Shown here in pieces: positions 33,965 to 44,816 of a stretch of DNA of 64,000 nucleotides; the stretch's first letter is position 1, and each line of letters begins with the position of its first letter. Source of the DNA: an uncultured Acidimicrobiales bacterium. Its GTDB lineage: Bacteria > Actinomycetota > Acidimicrobiia > Acidimicrobiales > SHLQ01. Below the pieces are notes generated by a model. It had not been told where the DNA came from, ran no database searches, and was given only the letters and a program-made list of their open reading frames with translations. A program made the position numbers and the translations under genes. The stretch is taken from NCBI GenBank assembly GCA_938038815.1, contig CALHTF010000032.1, forward strand, positions 62,001 through 126,000, in the 5' to 3' direction.

Positions 33965-36754
33965 CTACTGGTCGTCGTCGAGGTACCCGAGGTCTGGTTC
34001 GTCGGTTGGCACTGGCTTCGAAGCGGGCGTTCCGGCTTGACCGCTGCGATAGCGAGACAGCATCGTCCGCACGTCTTCGGGCGACTTTGGGCTATCGACC
34101 TCAGCTCGTGTGCGGTTTCGCCCTGCCCGGAGGCCCCCGGGCTTCACCGTCGAGCCGCCGGTTGGAATCCGCTGGGCGAATTGAGCCGGTCGGGCCGGAG
34201 CGCTGGGCTTGTCGTCGACCTCGTCGGGCACTCGGGCCAACAAGCTGTCGAGGGCCGCAAATTTCGAACCGCCGGTCTCGGGTTCGGGGCTTGATTGCTC
34301 CGACGCCATCGCAGGGCGTGGGCGAAGGGGTTTGGCTGTCGAACCGGCGATCGGCTTACCCGAACCGCCGGGAAGCCGGGTGCCTGGGGTGGCTCGTTTG
34401 CCGAGCGCCGATGGGCGCACCGGCGCAGGCTGTGGTTCGGGCGCCGAGGTGGGCTCGGGCTCATCCGCCGCAAGGCCACTGTTGGTGAAGGGGTCGTCGG
34501 CGAAGGGATCGGCGGAAAGGTCGACGCTCGTCGAGGCGTTGTGGCCGACCACGTCTTCTTGATCTTCTTCATCGGGTTCGCCATGCGAACTCGCATCGTC
34601 AAAGGGCGACGTGTCGAGGCTGGCGAAGGCAAACTCCTCGGCGTCATCAACGTCACCGTCTAGGTCGTCATCGTCGTCGGTGTTGACCAAGTCGAACAAG
34701 GCAGAAATCGATGCATCGCCGCCGACCTCGCCACCTTCGGGACCAGAGATACCCGCGTCGGGCTCGTCATCGGTCGTGGCCATCATGGCCATCAGAGCGG
34801 CACCATCGATTTCCAACTCTTCGTCTACCTGGGGTTCGTACTCGAACTCGGCAACGGGAAGATCGCGGTTGAACTCGGTTGAGGTGGCCGGAATTTGGCC
34901 AAGCACCGGCCCAGCATGGTTCACCGCTGGGTCACCAAACCTCGACGTCGATGGGCTGGCGATGTTGTCGTCGCCAATGACGGTTGGTTCGTCGGTTTCG
35001 GTGACGGCACTGACCGGCACGGTAACCAAGCCGGTCGTGCCGCCTTCGGGCGACGGCGTGAACCGCACTTGGAGCGCTGCCCGTTCGGCAATGGTCGCCA
35101 TGGCAACAACACCGAGCGACCCGGCAGTCGCAAGCGACACCGACGGGGCTGAGGCGAGGATCTGGTTGAGACCATCGAGCTGCTCGTCAGCCATGCCGAC
35201 GCCCGCATCGGCGACCGACAGCAACATCGATCCCTCAGCGGTCAGGTTGGCCATGATCTCGACCATCGACTCTGGGGCCGAGTGTTCGAGTGCGTTCTCG
35301 ATCAGCTCGGAGATGATGTGTTCGAGATCGACAACACACCGACTGTCGATCAACGCCGAGTCGACACTCAGGGTGCGAACTCGACCAGGAGCCGGCGATC
35401 CGGTAGCCGCCGACGCGACGATGCTCGCCATCGATTGGTCTTGCACAAAGCGGGCTTCGGACTCTTTCCCAGCGAGCGCACGGTACATGTGCACGTCGCG
35501 TTGGCGTCGGTCGAGGGCGTTCGAGAGTTCTCGAACTCGCAACTGGGAGTTCGGGTCGTCGTAGTTGTCGATCTCTTGGGCAATGTCGGCCAGGGCGACC
35601 CGCTCGACCTTGAGGGTTTCGGTGTTTCGGTCGGCCATCGAACGGAACAACCGCTCGAACGCGCCCTGTTGGTCGGCGCGCTGGCGATCGATCACGTAGG
35701 CCGCATTGCGTTGCAACGAGTTAAAGGCCTCGGCCGCTTCGGACCGCTCGCCCTCCATGTCGAGCAGTTCGATCTGTTCGCACAGTTCGTAGGCCGACGG
35801 CGACGACAGCGTGGCGGGCACTTGCTCGTTTCCGAAGCGTTGCATCGCCTCGACCAACTCTGCTTCGGAGCGTTCACCAAGGCGCCCCATCAACAACCAA
35901 CCCAAGGCAGCACTCAGCACCGCAGCAACCGCCGCTACGGCGAACAGCGGCGTAAGCGACACCGAGTCGGCGAGTTCGGGTTCTTCGGCGATAGCACCGA
36001 TTTCGGGGGCCGAGGCAACGTCGCCCATCGCTTGTTGACGCGAGATGTGGGCCTCGATCCATTCGCCCAAGGTGACCGCATCACCCTCGACGAGCGACGT
36101 GCGGATCTCGCCGGTGGAGGCGAGGACCGACCCAAGGTTGGTAGCCGCGGTCTCGGGTGCCGAAGAGAGCAACAGGTCAGAAACGTCGACCATGCCGGCG
36201 ACTCGGGTGCGCTTGGCCTTACTGCTCGAGGTTGCGTTCGCTTGGGTCGCTCCGGTTACGGCAACCTCGGCGTCGGCACGGGCGGCGGTCAGCAACGGCG
36301 ATACCGCATTTGGCCCGGTCGACTCGGCGGCGACGACCACGGCGTCGGCGGTATCGAGCAGTTCGCGGGCTTGGTTCAGGTCGGCTGCGTCGCGGGCGGC
36401 CTCCACGAGCACCATCAGGCGCCCGGCATCGGGGCCGCCAGCGGCCTGCCAAGCCTGCATCGATGCGTCGGTGGCCAACTGTTGTTCGCTCAGGGCTTCG
36501 AGGCTGGCCGAGCCCTCGGCCAACGTGGCTTGGGCAGCGAGCAACGACTCCACGTGCAGGTCAGCAACAACCTCGGCGGTTGTCGACCAGAGGGCTTCAG
36601 GACCAACGCCCCGGGTGTCCTCGAGCAACATGTTGTCGCTCACCGACTGCGACACGGCGTTCTGAGACGTGACGAGACCAACGATTGCCAGGATCGCGAC
36701 GACCGGAATGACCATCGCCAAAATGACCAGGTTACGGGTAGACGTAGACGCCAT
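33965..36754 (-). CDS. Orphan membrane-bound histidine-kinase-like ATPase (conservon CvnA-like)
   Basis: About 929 residues starting at MASTSTRNLV, with GAGGA upstream. Two membrane helices (about 7-29 and 268-290) enclose an Ala-rich helical sensor region like the nitrate/sulfonate-sensing type. A HATPase domain carries an N-box SELIENALEHS (Asn487), DAGVGM (516-521) and a GSLGVVAMATIAERA lid. The usual phosphoacceptor helix reads RVRELSNALDRRQ, with no DH pair. A 300-residue acidic, disordered tail ends in QAGTPASK and DLGYLDDDQ. Roadblock, DUF742 and GTPase genes normally accompany this family, but none is present here. Confidence 0.72.
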   Translation of the reverse strand: MASTSTRNLVILAMVIPVVAILAIVGLVTSQNAVSQSVSDNMLLEDTRGVGPEALWSTTAEVVADLHVESLLAAQATLAEGSASLEALSEQQLATDASMQAWQAAGGPDAGRLMVLVEAARDAADLNQARELLDTADAVVVAAESTGPNAVSPLLTAARADAEVAVTGATQANATSSSKAKRTRVAGMVDVSDLLLSSAPETAATNLGSVLASTGEIRTSLVEGDAVTLGEWIEAHISRQQAMGDVASAPEIGAIAEEPELADSVSLTPLFAVAAVAAVLSAALGWLLMGRLGERSEAELVEAMQRFGNEQVPATLSSPSAYELCEQIELLDMEGERSEAAEAFNSLQRNAAYVIDRQRADQQGAFERLFRSMADRNTETLKVERVALADIAQEIDNYDDPNSQLRVRELSNALDRRQRDVHMYRALAGKESEARFVQDQSMASIVASAATGSPAPGRVRTLSVDSALIDSRCVVDLEHIISELIENALEHSAPESMVEIMANLTAEGSMLLSVADAGVGMADEQLDGLNQILASAPSVSLATAGSLGVVAMATIAERAALQVRFTPSPEGGTTGLVTVPVSAVTETDEPTVIGDDNIASPSTSRFGDPAVNHAGPVLGQIPATSTEFNRDLPVAEFEYEPQVDEELEIDGAALMAMMATTDDEPDAGISGPEGGEVGGDASISALFDLVNTDDDDDLDGDVDDAEEFAFASLDTSPFDDASSHGEPDEEDQEDVVGHNASTSVDLSADPFADDPFTNSGLAADEPEPTSAPEPQPAPVRPSALGKRATPGTRLPGGSGKPIAGSTAKPLRPRPAMASEQSSPEPETGGSKFAALDSLLARVPDEVDDKPSAPARPAQFAQRIPTGGSTVKPGGLRAGRNRTRAEVDSPKSPEDVRTMLSRYRSGQAGTPASKPVPTDEPDLGYLDDDQ

Positions 36755-36778
36755 GGAGTGTCCTCGAGCTTGGTAACA

Positions 36779-36798
36779 GGCCCAACCGTCGTTGGGCC
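36779..36798. promoter_or_regulatory. Perfect palindrome upstream of the kinase-like gene
   Basis: GGCCCAAC and GTTGGGCC form an 8-bp perfect inverted repeat around CGTC, 25 bases before the chosen ATG at 36754 on -. It could be an operator or a 5' leader hairpin. Confidence 0.4.
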
Positions 36799-36836
36799 GT
36801 ACCAATTGATCGACGCGACACGCCTGCGTCTTGAGC

Positions 36837-36890
36837 GTCCGCCAAACTGAATCAGGTGTCAGACACCCGATTCAGTTTGGGCGTTTCGGA
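36837..36890 (-). terminator. Long hairpin terminating gltBD
   Basis: CGCCAAACTGAATC (36840-36853) pairs with GATTCAGTTTGGGCG (36869-36883, one bulged G). An inner GGTGT-CAG-ACACC stem caps it, and an outer GTCC/GGAC pairing extends it. It starts right after the gltD stop at 36891. Confidence 0.65.
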
Positions 36891-38354
36891 CTAGCCGATT
36901 GGTCGGTCGGTGGGCTTCACCGGCGAGGGCAACTGCGTCGAACCCATCAATTGGGCATCGACGGCGGCTGCGCAGGCCCGACCTTCGGCGATCGCCCAAA
37001 CGATGAGCGACTGGCCACGCCCGGTGTCGCCACACACAAAAACATCGTCGACCGAGCTACGCCACTGGGCGTCGCGGGCAACGTTGCCTCGTTCGTCGAG
37101 GTCGACATCGAGGTCGGTGAGCAGCGGGCCCTTCTCGGGGCCGACAAAACCCATCGCCAGAAGCACGAGCTGAGCCGGGAACACTTCTTCGGTTCCTTCA
37201 ACCGGCACAAACGACATGCGTCCGTCGACCATCTGTTGTTCGACCCGCACAGTCTTGAGACCCGAAACGTGATCGTTATCGTCGCCCTCAAACTCCACGG
37301 TGTTGATGGCGTAGACCCGTTCGCCGCCTTCTTCGTGCGCCGACGAAACCCGGTGCATGAGCGGCCACATTGGCCACGGGGTTTGTTCGGCCCGCTCGGA
37401 AGGCGCTTGGGGCATGATCTCGAACTGGTGAACCGACCGCGCACCGTGGCGGTGCGACGTGCCCAAGCAGTCGGCGCCGGTGTCGCCGCCGCCGATGATG
37501 ACCACGTCTTTGTCGGTGGCGGCGAAGGGGTGCTCGGTAGCGTCGCCCTCTTGTACCCGGTTGGCTGGCGGAAGGAAGTCCATCGCCTGGTGGATACCGC
37601 CGAGCTCTCGGCCCGGAATCGGCAGATCGCGAGCCGCCGTAGCGCCACCGGCCAGAACGACGATGTCGAACTCGGCCCGTAGCTCGGCGGCGGTGATGTC
37701 GGTGCCAACATCGACGTTGGTGCGGAACTCGGTACCCTCGGCGATCATCTGATCGAGGCGTCGGTCGAGGACCTTCTTCTCCATTTTGAATTCGGGGATG
37801 CCGTAGCGCAGGAGTCCGCCGATGCGATCGGCGCGCTCGAACACGACCACGTCGTGCCCGGAACGGGTGAGCTGCTGGGCGGCGGCCAAGCCGGCCGGGC
37901 CCGAACCAACAACCGCAATGCGCTTGCCGGTCTTGACGGTGGAAAGTTCGGGGGTAACCCAACCTTCGGCCCAGGCTCGTTCGATGATCTCGACCTCGAC
38001 CTGTTTGATCGTGACCGGATCGTCGCCGATGCCAAGCACGCACGACCCTTCGCACGGCGCCGGGCAGAGCCGGCCCGTGAACTCAGGGAAGTTGTTGGTG
38101 GCGTGCAACCGGTCGATCGCCTCTCGCCAGTTGTCTCGGTAGACCAGGTCGTTCCAGTCCGGAATCAGGTTGCCGAGCGGGCAGCCGTTGTTGCAGAACG
38201 GGATCCCGCAGTCCATGCACCGAGATGCTTGTGCTTTGAGCTCGCCCTCGTCGAACGGCTCGTACACCTCATCCCAGTCGAGGATGCGCACCGGAACGGG
38301 CCGGCGGGTCGGGGTCTTGCGCCCGGTCTTGAGAAAGCCTCGTGTGTCGCCCAT
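36891..38354 (-). CDS. gltD: Glutamate synthase (NADPH) small subunit
   Basis: The protein has 487 residues starting at MGDTRGFLKT, with GGGAGAGA upstream. N-terminal Cys46, Cys49, Cys54 and Cys58 (CMDCGIPFCNNGC) and a CPAPCEGSC pair bind the Fe-S clusters. AVVGSGPAGLAAAQQL is the FAD site, and GGGDTGADC the NADPH site. It feeds electrons from NADPH to the large subunit for glutamate formation from glutamine and 2-oxoglutarate. It lies 11 nt after gltB, so the pair is an operon. Confidence 0.94.
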   Translation of the reverse strand: MGDTRGFLKTGRKTPTRRPVPVRILDWDEVYEPFDEGELKAQASRCMDCGIPFCNNGCPLGNLIPDWNDLVYRDNWREAIDRLHATNNFPEFTGRLCPAPCEGSCVLGIGDDPVTIKQVEVEIIERAWAEGWVTPELSTVKTGKRIAVVGSGPAGLAAAQQLTRSGHDVVVFERADRIGGLLRYGIPEFKMEKKVLDRRLDQMIAEGTEFRTNVDVGTDITAAELRAEFDIVVLAGGATAARDLPIPGRELGGIHQAMDFLPPANRVQEGDATEHPFAATDKDVVIIGGGDTGADCLGTSHRHGARSVHQFEIMPQAPSERAEQTPWPMWPLMHRVSSAHEEGGERVYAINTVEFEGDDNDHVSGLKTVRVEQQMVDGRMSFVPVEGTEEVFPAQLVLLAMGFVGPEKGPLLTDLDVDLDERGNVARDAQWRSSVDDVFVCGDTGRGQSLIVWAIAEGRACAAAVDAQLMGSTQLPSPVKPTDRPIG

Positions 38355-38365
38355 GTGTTCTCTCC

Positions 38366-41300
38366 CTAGCTTCGCGCCGCGGCCATGACCGCTTCGATTT
38401 CGTCGGTGCCGTCCGCGGCGGCCTGTTCCATTGCTTCGAGCACCCGGCGATAGTCGCGAGGCATCACCTTGGCGAACGCTGCGGCCTGAGTGACCGGCCA
38501 CGCTTCGAGAATCCGGGCCGCAACCTCGGATCCGGTGAGCTTTTGGTGCTGGGTGATGAGGTCGTGCAAGAACTCCTCATCGGCTTCGGTGGGCTGTTCG
38601 ATTTCGACCATCTCGTCGTTGAGGCGGCCGGCCAGCTTTCCTTCTGGGTCATACACGTAGGCGATTCCGCCCGACATGCCGGCGCCGAAGTTGCGACCGG
38701 TTTCGCCAAGAATGACGGCTCGGCCACCAGTCATGTACTCACAACCATGGTCGCCGATGCCTTCGACAACCGCCGTGGCTCCCGAGTTCCGCACGCAGAA
38801 CCGTTCACCGACCAAGCCCCGCAAGAAGGCGGTACCGCCGGTGGCGCCGTACAAGATGACGTTGCCGGCGATCACGTTGTCGTGGGCGACAAAGTCGGGG
38901 TGAGTGTTTTCGGGCGGGGCCACCACGATGTGGCCACCGGACAGGCCCTTGCCCACATAATCGTTGGCATCGCCGGAAAGCCGCAGGCTGATGCCGCGAG
39001 GCACAAAGGCCCCAAAGCTGTTGCCGGCCGAGCCGGTGAAGTTGGCCTGAATCGTGCCCGGGGGCAGCCCCTCGGCGCCCCACTTCTTGGTCACCTCGTG
39101 GCCCAGCATCGTTCCGACCGTGCGGTTCTGGTTACTGATCGCCAGGTCGATAGTGACCGGATCGCGGTTCTCGATCGCTGACGCCGACAGCTCGATGAGC
39201 TTCACGTCGAGCGCCTTGTCGAGGCCGTGATCTTGGGTGAACTTCTGGTAGCGATACGAACCTTCGGCCACCGGCGGGCTGTACAGGATCGGCGACAGGT
39301 CGAGACCGCTCGCCTTCCAGTGCGCTTCGGCGTTCGAGGTGTCGAGCACGTCGGCCTGGCCGATCGCTTCCTCGATACTGCGGAAGCCGAGTTCGGCCAG
39401 CAGCTCTCGAACCTCGAGGGCGATGAACTCGAAGAAGTTCTCGACAAATTCGGGTTCGCCCGTAAACCGTTTGCGTAGCTCTGGGTCCTGGGTGGCGACG
39501 CCGACCGGGCAGGTGTCGAGGTGACAAACCCGCATCATGACGCAGCCCATCACGACCAGCGGTGCGGTAGCAAAACCAAACTCGTCGCCACCGAGCAGCG
39601 CGGCGATCACGACGTCGCGACCGGTCTTGAGCTGACCGTCGACCTGAACCGAAATTCGGTCGCGCAAGCCGTTGAGCATCAGGGTCTGCTGGGTCTCGGC
39701 CAAGCCGATCTCCCACGGCGCTCCGGCGTGCTTGATCGAGGTGAGCGGCGATGCGCCCGTGCCTCCATCGAAGCCCGAGATCAACACGGCGTCGGCGTGA
39801 GCCTTCGAGACTCCGGCGGCCACGGTACCGACCCCGAGTTCGGCCACGAGCTTCACGTGGACCCGAGCTGCCGGGTTGGCGTTCTTGAGGTCGTGGATCA
39901 GCTGGGCGAGATCTTCGATCGAGTAGATGTCGTGGTGCGGTGGAGGCGAGATCAGCCCAACACCAGGGGTGCTGTGGCGCACCTCGGCGATCCATGGCCA
40001 CACCTTGTGCGCTGGGAGCTGTCCGCCCTCACCGGGCTTGGCGCCCTGGGCCATCTTGATCTGGATGTCGTCGGCATTGGTCAGGTAGTTGGCGGTAACA
40101 CCAAAGCGTCCCGACGCAACCTGCTTGATCGACGAGCGGCGAAGGTCGCCGTTTTCGTCGGGGGTAAACCGGGCTGGGTCTTCGCCACCCTCGCCGGTGT
40201 TCGACTTGCCGCCGATGCGGTTCATGGCGATCGCCAAGGTCTCGTGCGCTTCGGCCGAGATCGATCCGTACGACATGGCGCCGGTGGCGAACCGTTTGAT
40301 GATTTCGCTCGCCGGTTCCACTTCGTCGAGCGGCACAGGCGGGCGCTGGGAGTTAAAGGTGAACAGGCCGCGCAGGGTGGCGAGCCGTTCGGCTTGGTCG
40401 TTGACCCGTTGGGTGTACTCGCGGAACACATCCATCCGCCCCTCACGGGTTGCGTGCTGGAGCTTAAAGACCGTCTCGGGGTTGAACAGGTGGTATTCGC
40501 CTTCGCGACGCCACTGGTATTCGCCACCGACCTCAAGGGACCGGTGCGCCCGCTGGCTCGCCACGGTGGGGAACGCGAGCGCGTGACGCGATGCGACCTC
40601 GTCGGCCAACACGTCGAGGCTCACCCCGCCCAGCCGGGTAACCGCGCCACGGAAGTACTCGTCGACCACGTCGGCGTTCAGGCCAAGCGCCTCAAAGATC
40701 TGGGCGCCGGTGTAGGACGCCACGGTCGAGATGCCCATCTTCGACATGATCTTGAGGATGCCCTTGTCGGTGGCCTTCACGTAGTTCTTGTAGGCCGCCT
40801 GAGTATCGATGTTGGCGGGGAAACCGGACGACGGGTCGGCGATGAGCTGATCGATGGTCTGATACGCCACGTACGGACACACCGCCGAGGCACCAAAGCC
40901 AAGCAGCAGTCCAAGGTGGTGAACCTCGCGGGCGTCGCCGGCGTCGGCCACCAGGCCTACCCGGGTGCGGGTCCGCTCGGCGATGAGGTGGTGATGCACC
41001 GCCGCGGTGGCGAGCAACGATGGCACGGGGGCCAGCTCTTTGGTTACGCCTCGATCCGAAAGCACGATGATCGTGGCACCGTCGGCTACGGCGGCGGCCG
41101 CTTCGGCACGGATCGCTTCGACGGCGTTCGCTAACCCGGCGCCGCCCTCGGCTACCGGGTACAGCGTGGTGATGACTCGGGTCGACATGTCGCTGATGCC
41201 ATCGGCGTGGTCGATACCGATCAGCCGGTCGAGTTCATCAGGGGTGATCACCGGGTGCGGCAAGAACACCTGACGGCACGACGCCGGACCAGGGTCGAAC

Positions 41301-42997
41301 AGGTTGCCTTCGGCGCCAAGTTTGGTGAATACCGAGGTGACCAGCTCTTCGCGCATAGCGTCGAGCGGCGGGTTGGTTACCTGGGCGAACAGCTGCTTGA
41401 AATAGTCGAACAGCAACCGCGGCCGGTCCGAAAGCACGGCGATGGGCGTGTCGGTGCCCATCGAACCAATCGCCTCTTTGCCGTCGCGTCCCATTGGGGC
41501 GATCAGCATCTTGACCTCTTCGTGGGTGTAGCCAAACACCTGCTGAAGTTGGGTGACCGAGTTTTCGGTTACCCGAGGAATCGTGCGACGCGGCAGGTCG
41601 GCGATGTCGACCAGGTTCTTGTCGAGCCACTCCTGATACGGACGTGCCTTTTCGAGACCCGCCTTGATCTCGTCGTCGCGAATGATGCGACCTTGGGTCG
41701 TGTCGATGAAGAACATACGGCCCGGCTGCAACCGCCCCTTTTCGATGACCTTGGCCTGGTCGATATCGACCACCCCAACTTCGCTGGCCATGATCACCAG
41801 GTCGTCTTCGGTGACCCAGTACCGCGAGGGGCGCAGACCGTTGCGGTCGAGCACCGCGCCGATACCTTCGCCGTCGGTAAAGGCGATCGAGGCCGGGCCA
41901 TCCCATGGCTCCATGAGCGCTGCATGGTACCGGTAGAACGCCTTGCGCTCGGGGCTCATCGACTCATGGTTCTCCCACGGTTCGGGAATCATCATGAGCA
42001 TCGCTTCTTGCAGCGAGTAGCCGCCCATGTAGAGCAGTTCGAGCGCCTCGTCGAAGCTGGCGGTATCGCTGGCTCCGGGGGTGCACACCGGAAAGACCCG
42101 GTCGAGCTTGCCGCCAAAGTCGTCGCTGGCGAGCAGCGATTCGCGCGCCGCCATCCAGTTCCGGTTGCCCTGCACCGTGTTGATTTCACCGTTGTGAGCC
42201 ACGAACCGGTAGGGGTGAGCGAGCGGCCACGACGGGAACGTGTTGGTGCTGAAGCGGCTGTGCACCAGCGCCAGCGCCGACTCGACCCGGGTGTCGGTGA
42301 GCTCGGGGTAAAACGCCGCCAACTGCGGCGTCGTGAGCATGCCCTTGTAGATGATGGTCCGCGAGGACAGCGACGGGAAGTACACGCCGTCGTGCAGTTC
42401 GCTCTGGCCGCCCATGGCCTCGTTGACCTCGTCGGGTCCGGCGGGCACGCTGATCTCGTGTTCGATCCGCTTGCGCAGGATGTAGCCCAACCGGTCGAGG
42501 TCGCGACCGGTGGCTTTTTGGTCGGCGGTGGTGATGAAGACCTGCTTGAACTGCGGCATCGTCGAGATGGCTTCGTTGCCGAGCGACGACGCATCGGTGA
42601 TGACCTCGCGCCAGCCGAGGACCACGAGTCCTTCGTCGGCAGCCAGGCGCTCGATCTCGACCTTGGCGGCTTTGGCGGCCACTTCGTGTTGGGGCAGGAA
42701 GGCAATGCCGGTGAGGTACGTGCCGGCGGGCGAGAGGTCGAAGTCGACGACGTCGCGGTAGTAGGCGTCGGGAACCTGGATCAAGATGCCGGCGCCGTCG
42801 CCGGTGTTGACCTCGGCCCCGGAGGCGCCACGGTGCTCAAGCGCGCACAGCGCGCCGATTCCGTAGGCCACGATGTCGTGGCTCGGGCGACCCTTGAGGT
42901 CACACACAAAGTTCAGACCACAGGCATCGTGTTCGAAGCGTGGGTCGTACAGGCCCTGGGGTGCGGGCAGGTCGCGGTTGCGAGGGGTGGTTGACAT
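38366..42997 (-). CDS. gltB: Glutamate synthase large subunit
   Basis: The protein has 1543 residues, full length. The class II glutaminase nucleophile is Cys26 in [10 protein letters not shown], implying removal of a 25-residue propeptide. Downstream are the FMN/substrate barrel segment [16 protein letters not shown], the [36 protein letters not shown] region, and the 3Fe-4S ligands in [12 protein letters not shown]. The C-terminal beta-helix carries GGTAFLRG-type repeats. It releases ammonia from glutamine and makes glutamate. AGGAG precedes the ATG. Confidence 0.95.
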   Translation of the reverse strand: MSTTPRNRDLPAPQGLYDPRFEHDACGLNFVCDLKGRPSHDIVAYGIGALCALEHRGASGAEVNTGDGAGILIQVPDAYYRDVVDFDLSPAGTYLTGIAFLPQHEVAAKAAKVEIERLAADEGLVVLGWREVITDASSLGNEAISTMPQFKQVFITTADQKATGRDLDRLGYILRKRIEHEISVPAGPDEVNEAMGGQSELHDGVYFPSLSSRTIIYKGMLTTPQLAAFYPELTDTRVESALALVHSRFSTNTFPSWPLAHPYRFVAHNGEINTVQGNRNWMAARESLLASDDFGGKLDRVFPVCTPGASDTASFDEALELLYMGGYSLQEAMLMMIPEPWENHESMSPERKAFYRYHAALMEPWDGPASIAFTDGEGIGAVLDRNGLRPSRYWVTEDDLVIMASEVGVVDIDQAKVIEKGRLQPGRMFFIDTTQGRIIRDDEIKAGLEKARPYQEWLDKNLVDIADLPRRTIPRVTENSVTQLQQVFGYTHEEVKMLIAPMGRDGKEAIGSMGTDTPIAVLSDRPRLLFDYFKQLFAQVTNPPLDAMREELVTSVFTKLGAEGNLFDPGPASCRQVFLPHPVITPDELDRLIGIDHADGISDMSTRVITTLYPVAEGGAGLANAVEAIRAEAAAAVADGATIIVLSDRGVTKELAPVPSLLATAAVHHHLIAERTRTRVGLVADAGDAREVHHLGLLLGFGASAVCPYVAYQTIDQLIADPSSGFPANIDTQAAYKNYVKATDKGILKIMSKMGISTVASYTGAQIFEALGLNADVVDEYFRGAVTRLGGVSLDVLADEVASRHALAFPTVASQRAHRSLEVGGEYQWRREGEYHLFNPETVFKLQHATREGRMDVFREYTQRVNDQAERLATLRGLFTFNSQRPPVPLDEVEPASEIIKRFATGAMSYGSISAEAHETLAIAMNRIGGKSNTGEGGEDPARFTPDENGDLRRSSIKQVASGRFGVTANYLTNADDIQIKMAQGAKPGEGGQLPAHKVWPWIAEVRHSTPGVGLISPPPHHDIYSIEDLAQLIHDLKNANPAARVHVKLVAELGVGTVAAGVSKAHADAVLISGFDGGTGASPLTSIKHAGAPWEIGLAETQQTLMLNGLRDRISVQVDGQLKTGRDVVIAALLGGDEFGFATAPLVVMGCVMMRVCHLDTCPVGVATQDPELRKRFTGEPEFVENFFEFIALEVRELLAELGFRSIEEAIGQADVLDTSNAEAHWKASGLDLSPILYSPPVAEGSYRYQKFTQDHGLDKALDVKLIELSASAIENRDPVTIDLAISNQNRTVGTMLGHEVTKKWGAEGLPPGTIQANFTGSAGNSFGAFVPRGISLRLSGDANDYVGKGLSGGHIVVAPPENTHPDFVAHDNVIAGNVILYGATGGTAFLRGLVGERFCVRNSGATAVVEGIGDHGCEYMTGGRAVILGETGRNFGAGMSGGIAYVYDPEGKLAGRLNDEMVEIEQPTEADEEFLHDLITQHQKLTGSEVAARILEAWPVTQAAAFAKVMPRDYRRVLEAMEQAAADGTDEIEAVMAAARS

Positions 42998-43434
42998 AGG
43001 ACTCCTAAGTCGAAGAATCGTTACCGGGTCGACGGTGACCCGATGCGGTTTCGGCTACAGACCCAACAACGAAGAATCGGTGTCGGGGATGGCTTGCCAC
43101 ACGTACGGAGCTTGCGGCCCGAAGGCGGCAAGCGCAGTTGCACTCGTGGTTTGCCGCTGGCCACGTCGTCGTTGACTGGGCGCGATGCGGACGTTGGGCG
43201 AGCAGCGGGCTGCTCGTTGCCCCGCCACAACGTCGTTGTTGTCGCCCGCTCTGGCGTACGGTGAGACTCTGACCGGGCACATCGTCGGCGTTGACGAAGG
43301 TTGCTCGAGACAAAAGGGAAGTTTCTCACCCGCCACTAGCGGGAGGCGGATTGCTCGAAAGAGTAGCAGCGGATCGCCCATTTCCACGACCGGAAAGGCG
43401 GGGATCTGAGCCGAACCGGGCACACTGAAGGTCT
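42998..43434. other. 437-nt intergenic region upstream of gltB with palindromes
   Basis: I see no credible ORF here. It contains an 18-bp perfect palindrome, CGAGCAGC-GG-GCTGCTCG (43199-43216), about 200 nt upstream of gltB. A CTTGC...GCAAG hairpin lies near 43110-43132, and CCCGC-CACTA-GCGGG near 43336-43350. It must hold the gltBD promoter on - and that of the aminopeptidase on +. The length and inverted repeats suggest operators or a small RNA. Confidence 0.45.
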
Positions 43435-44742
43435 ATGGCTAACCCGAAAACCGCCACCGCAACGCCCGATCTTGAGTTCGCCCGCTCGCTCTGCGGGTTT
43501 ATCGACCGCTCACCATCACCATTTCACGTGGTCGCGACGGCGGTTGAAGCACTCGAAGCCGCCGGTTTCTCCCCCGTCGACCTTGAAGCTGCTTGGCCCG
43601 GAGGGGGCAAACATTATGTCGCTCGGGGCGGCGCCTTGGTGGCCTGGATCGATACCGACGCCGACGCCATAACACCGTTCACGATCGTGGGTGCTCACAC
43701 CGACAGTCCAAACCTGCGGGTGAAACCCCAGCCCGACATGGGACGAGCCAACTTCCGCCAACTCGGCGTCGAAATCTATGGCGGCGTGCTGCTCAATTCC
43801 TGGCTCGACCGCGACCTAGGAATCTCGGGCCGAGTCGCCGTGCGCGGATCAGGCAAAAAGAAGGACCAGATCACCGAACAGCTCGTGCTGGTCGACCGAC
43901 CGGTCGCCCGACTCCCCCAGCTCGCCATCCACCTCGACCGCAAGGCCAACGAAGGCTTGGCCCTCAACAAGCAGACGCACATGGCGCCGGTGTGGGGCAT
44001 CGGGGTCGCCGAAGACGGCGATTTCGCCAACTTCATCGCCGCCGAGGCCGGCATCAAAGCCGCCGACATCGTGTCCTGGGACCTGATGTTTCACGACACC
44101 GCGCCAAGCGCCCTCGTCGGCCCAGAGGAAGAGTTTGTGTCGGCGCCGCGGCTCGACAACCAACTCTCGTGTTTCATCGCGCTCGAAGCTCTGCTGGCCA
44201 CCAAGGGAGCAGCATCGAGCATTCCGATGATTGCGTTCTTCGATCATGAAGAGGTGGGCTCGACCTCGGCGACCGGCGCCAGCTCGCCCCTGCTCGGATC
44301 GATCGTCGAACGCAGCGTGGCCGGCCGAGGCGGCTCGGCCGACGATCACCACCGGGCCATTGCGTCGTCGTTGGTGGTTTCGAGCGATAACGCTCACGCC
44401 ACCCACCCCAACTACGCCGACCGTCACGAACCCGATCACCACATCACGCTCAACGACGGTCCGGTGATAAAGATCAACGCCAACGAGCGCTACGCAACCG
44501 ACGCCACCACCGCCGCCCGTTTCCAGGTGGCCTGCGAACAAGCGGGCGTGCCGTTCCAGAAGTTCGTCAACCGCACCGACCTCGGATGCGGATCGACGAT
44601 CGGCCCGATCACCGCCGCCGAACTCGGCGCCGACACGGTCGATATCGGCTGCCCGCAGCTGGCCATGCATTCGGCTCGAGAGCTGTCGGGTTCGCACGAC
44701 CCCGGCTACCTTCGAGACGCCTTGCTACAACTGCTGGGTTAG
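43435..44742 (+). CDS. M18 family aminopeptidase
   Basis: The protein has 435 residues. M18 metal-ligand motifs are visible: IVGAHTDSPNLRVKP (His/Asp), FFDHEEVGSTSATGA (Asp, Glu-Glu) and a C-terminal PQLAMHSARE (His). The N-terminal SLCGFIDRSPSPFHVV is typical. These dinuclear zinc enzymes form large cytoplasmic dodecamers and remove N-terminal residues, often acidic ones, from peptides. AAGG lies a few bases before the ATG. Confidence 0.92.
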   Translation: MANPKTATATPDLEFARSLCGFIDRSPSPFHVVATAVEALEAAGFSPVDLEAAWPGGGKHYVARGGALVAWIDTDADAITPFTIVGAHTDSPNLRVKPQPDMGRANFRQLGVEIYGGVLLNSWLDRDLGISGRVAVRGSGKKKDQITEQLVLVDRPVARLPQLAIHLDRKANEGLALNKQTHMAPVWGIGVAEDGDFANFIAAEAGIKAADIVSWDLMFHDTAPSALVGPEEEFVSAPRLDNQLSCFIALEALLATKGAASSIPMIAFFDHEEVGSTSATGASSPLLGSIVERSVAGRGGSADDHHRAIASSLVVSSDNAHATHPNYADRHEPDHHITLNDGPVIKINANERYATDATTAARFQVACEQAGVPFQKFVNRTDLGCGSTIGPITAAELGADTVDIGCPQLAMHSARELSGSHDPGYLRDALLQLLG

Positions 44743-44816
44743 ACAGCAACGAGGCCAGGCCCCGGATTGCCCATTTGGACACCCGAAGCCTGGCCGTGGT
44801 TACTGGTGGAGGAACG

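Noticed and set aside
39521-42994. Two long + ORFs inside gltB
   Set aside because: They lie antisense to intact gltB catalytic and Fe-S motifs and have Arg/His/Gly-rich shadow composition.
43055-43423. 122-aa ORF on - upstream of gltB
   Set aside because: No ribosome binding site, no domain, and it covers palindromic intergenic DNA.
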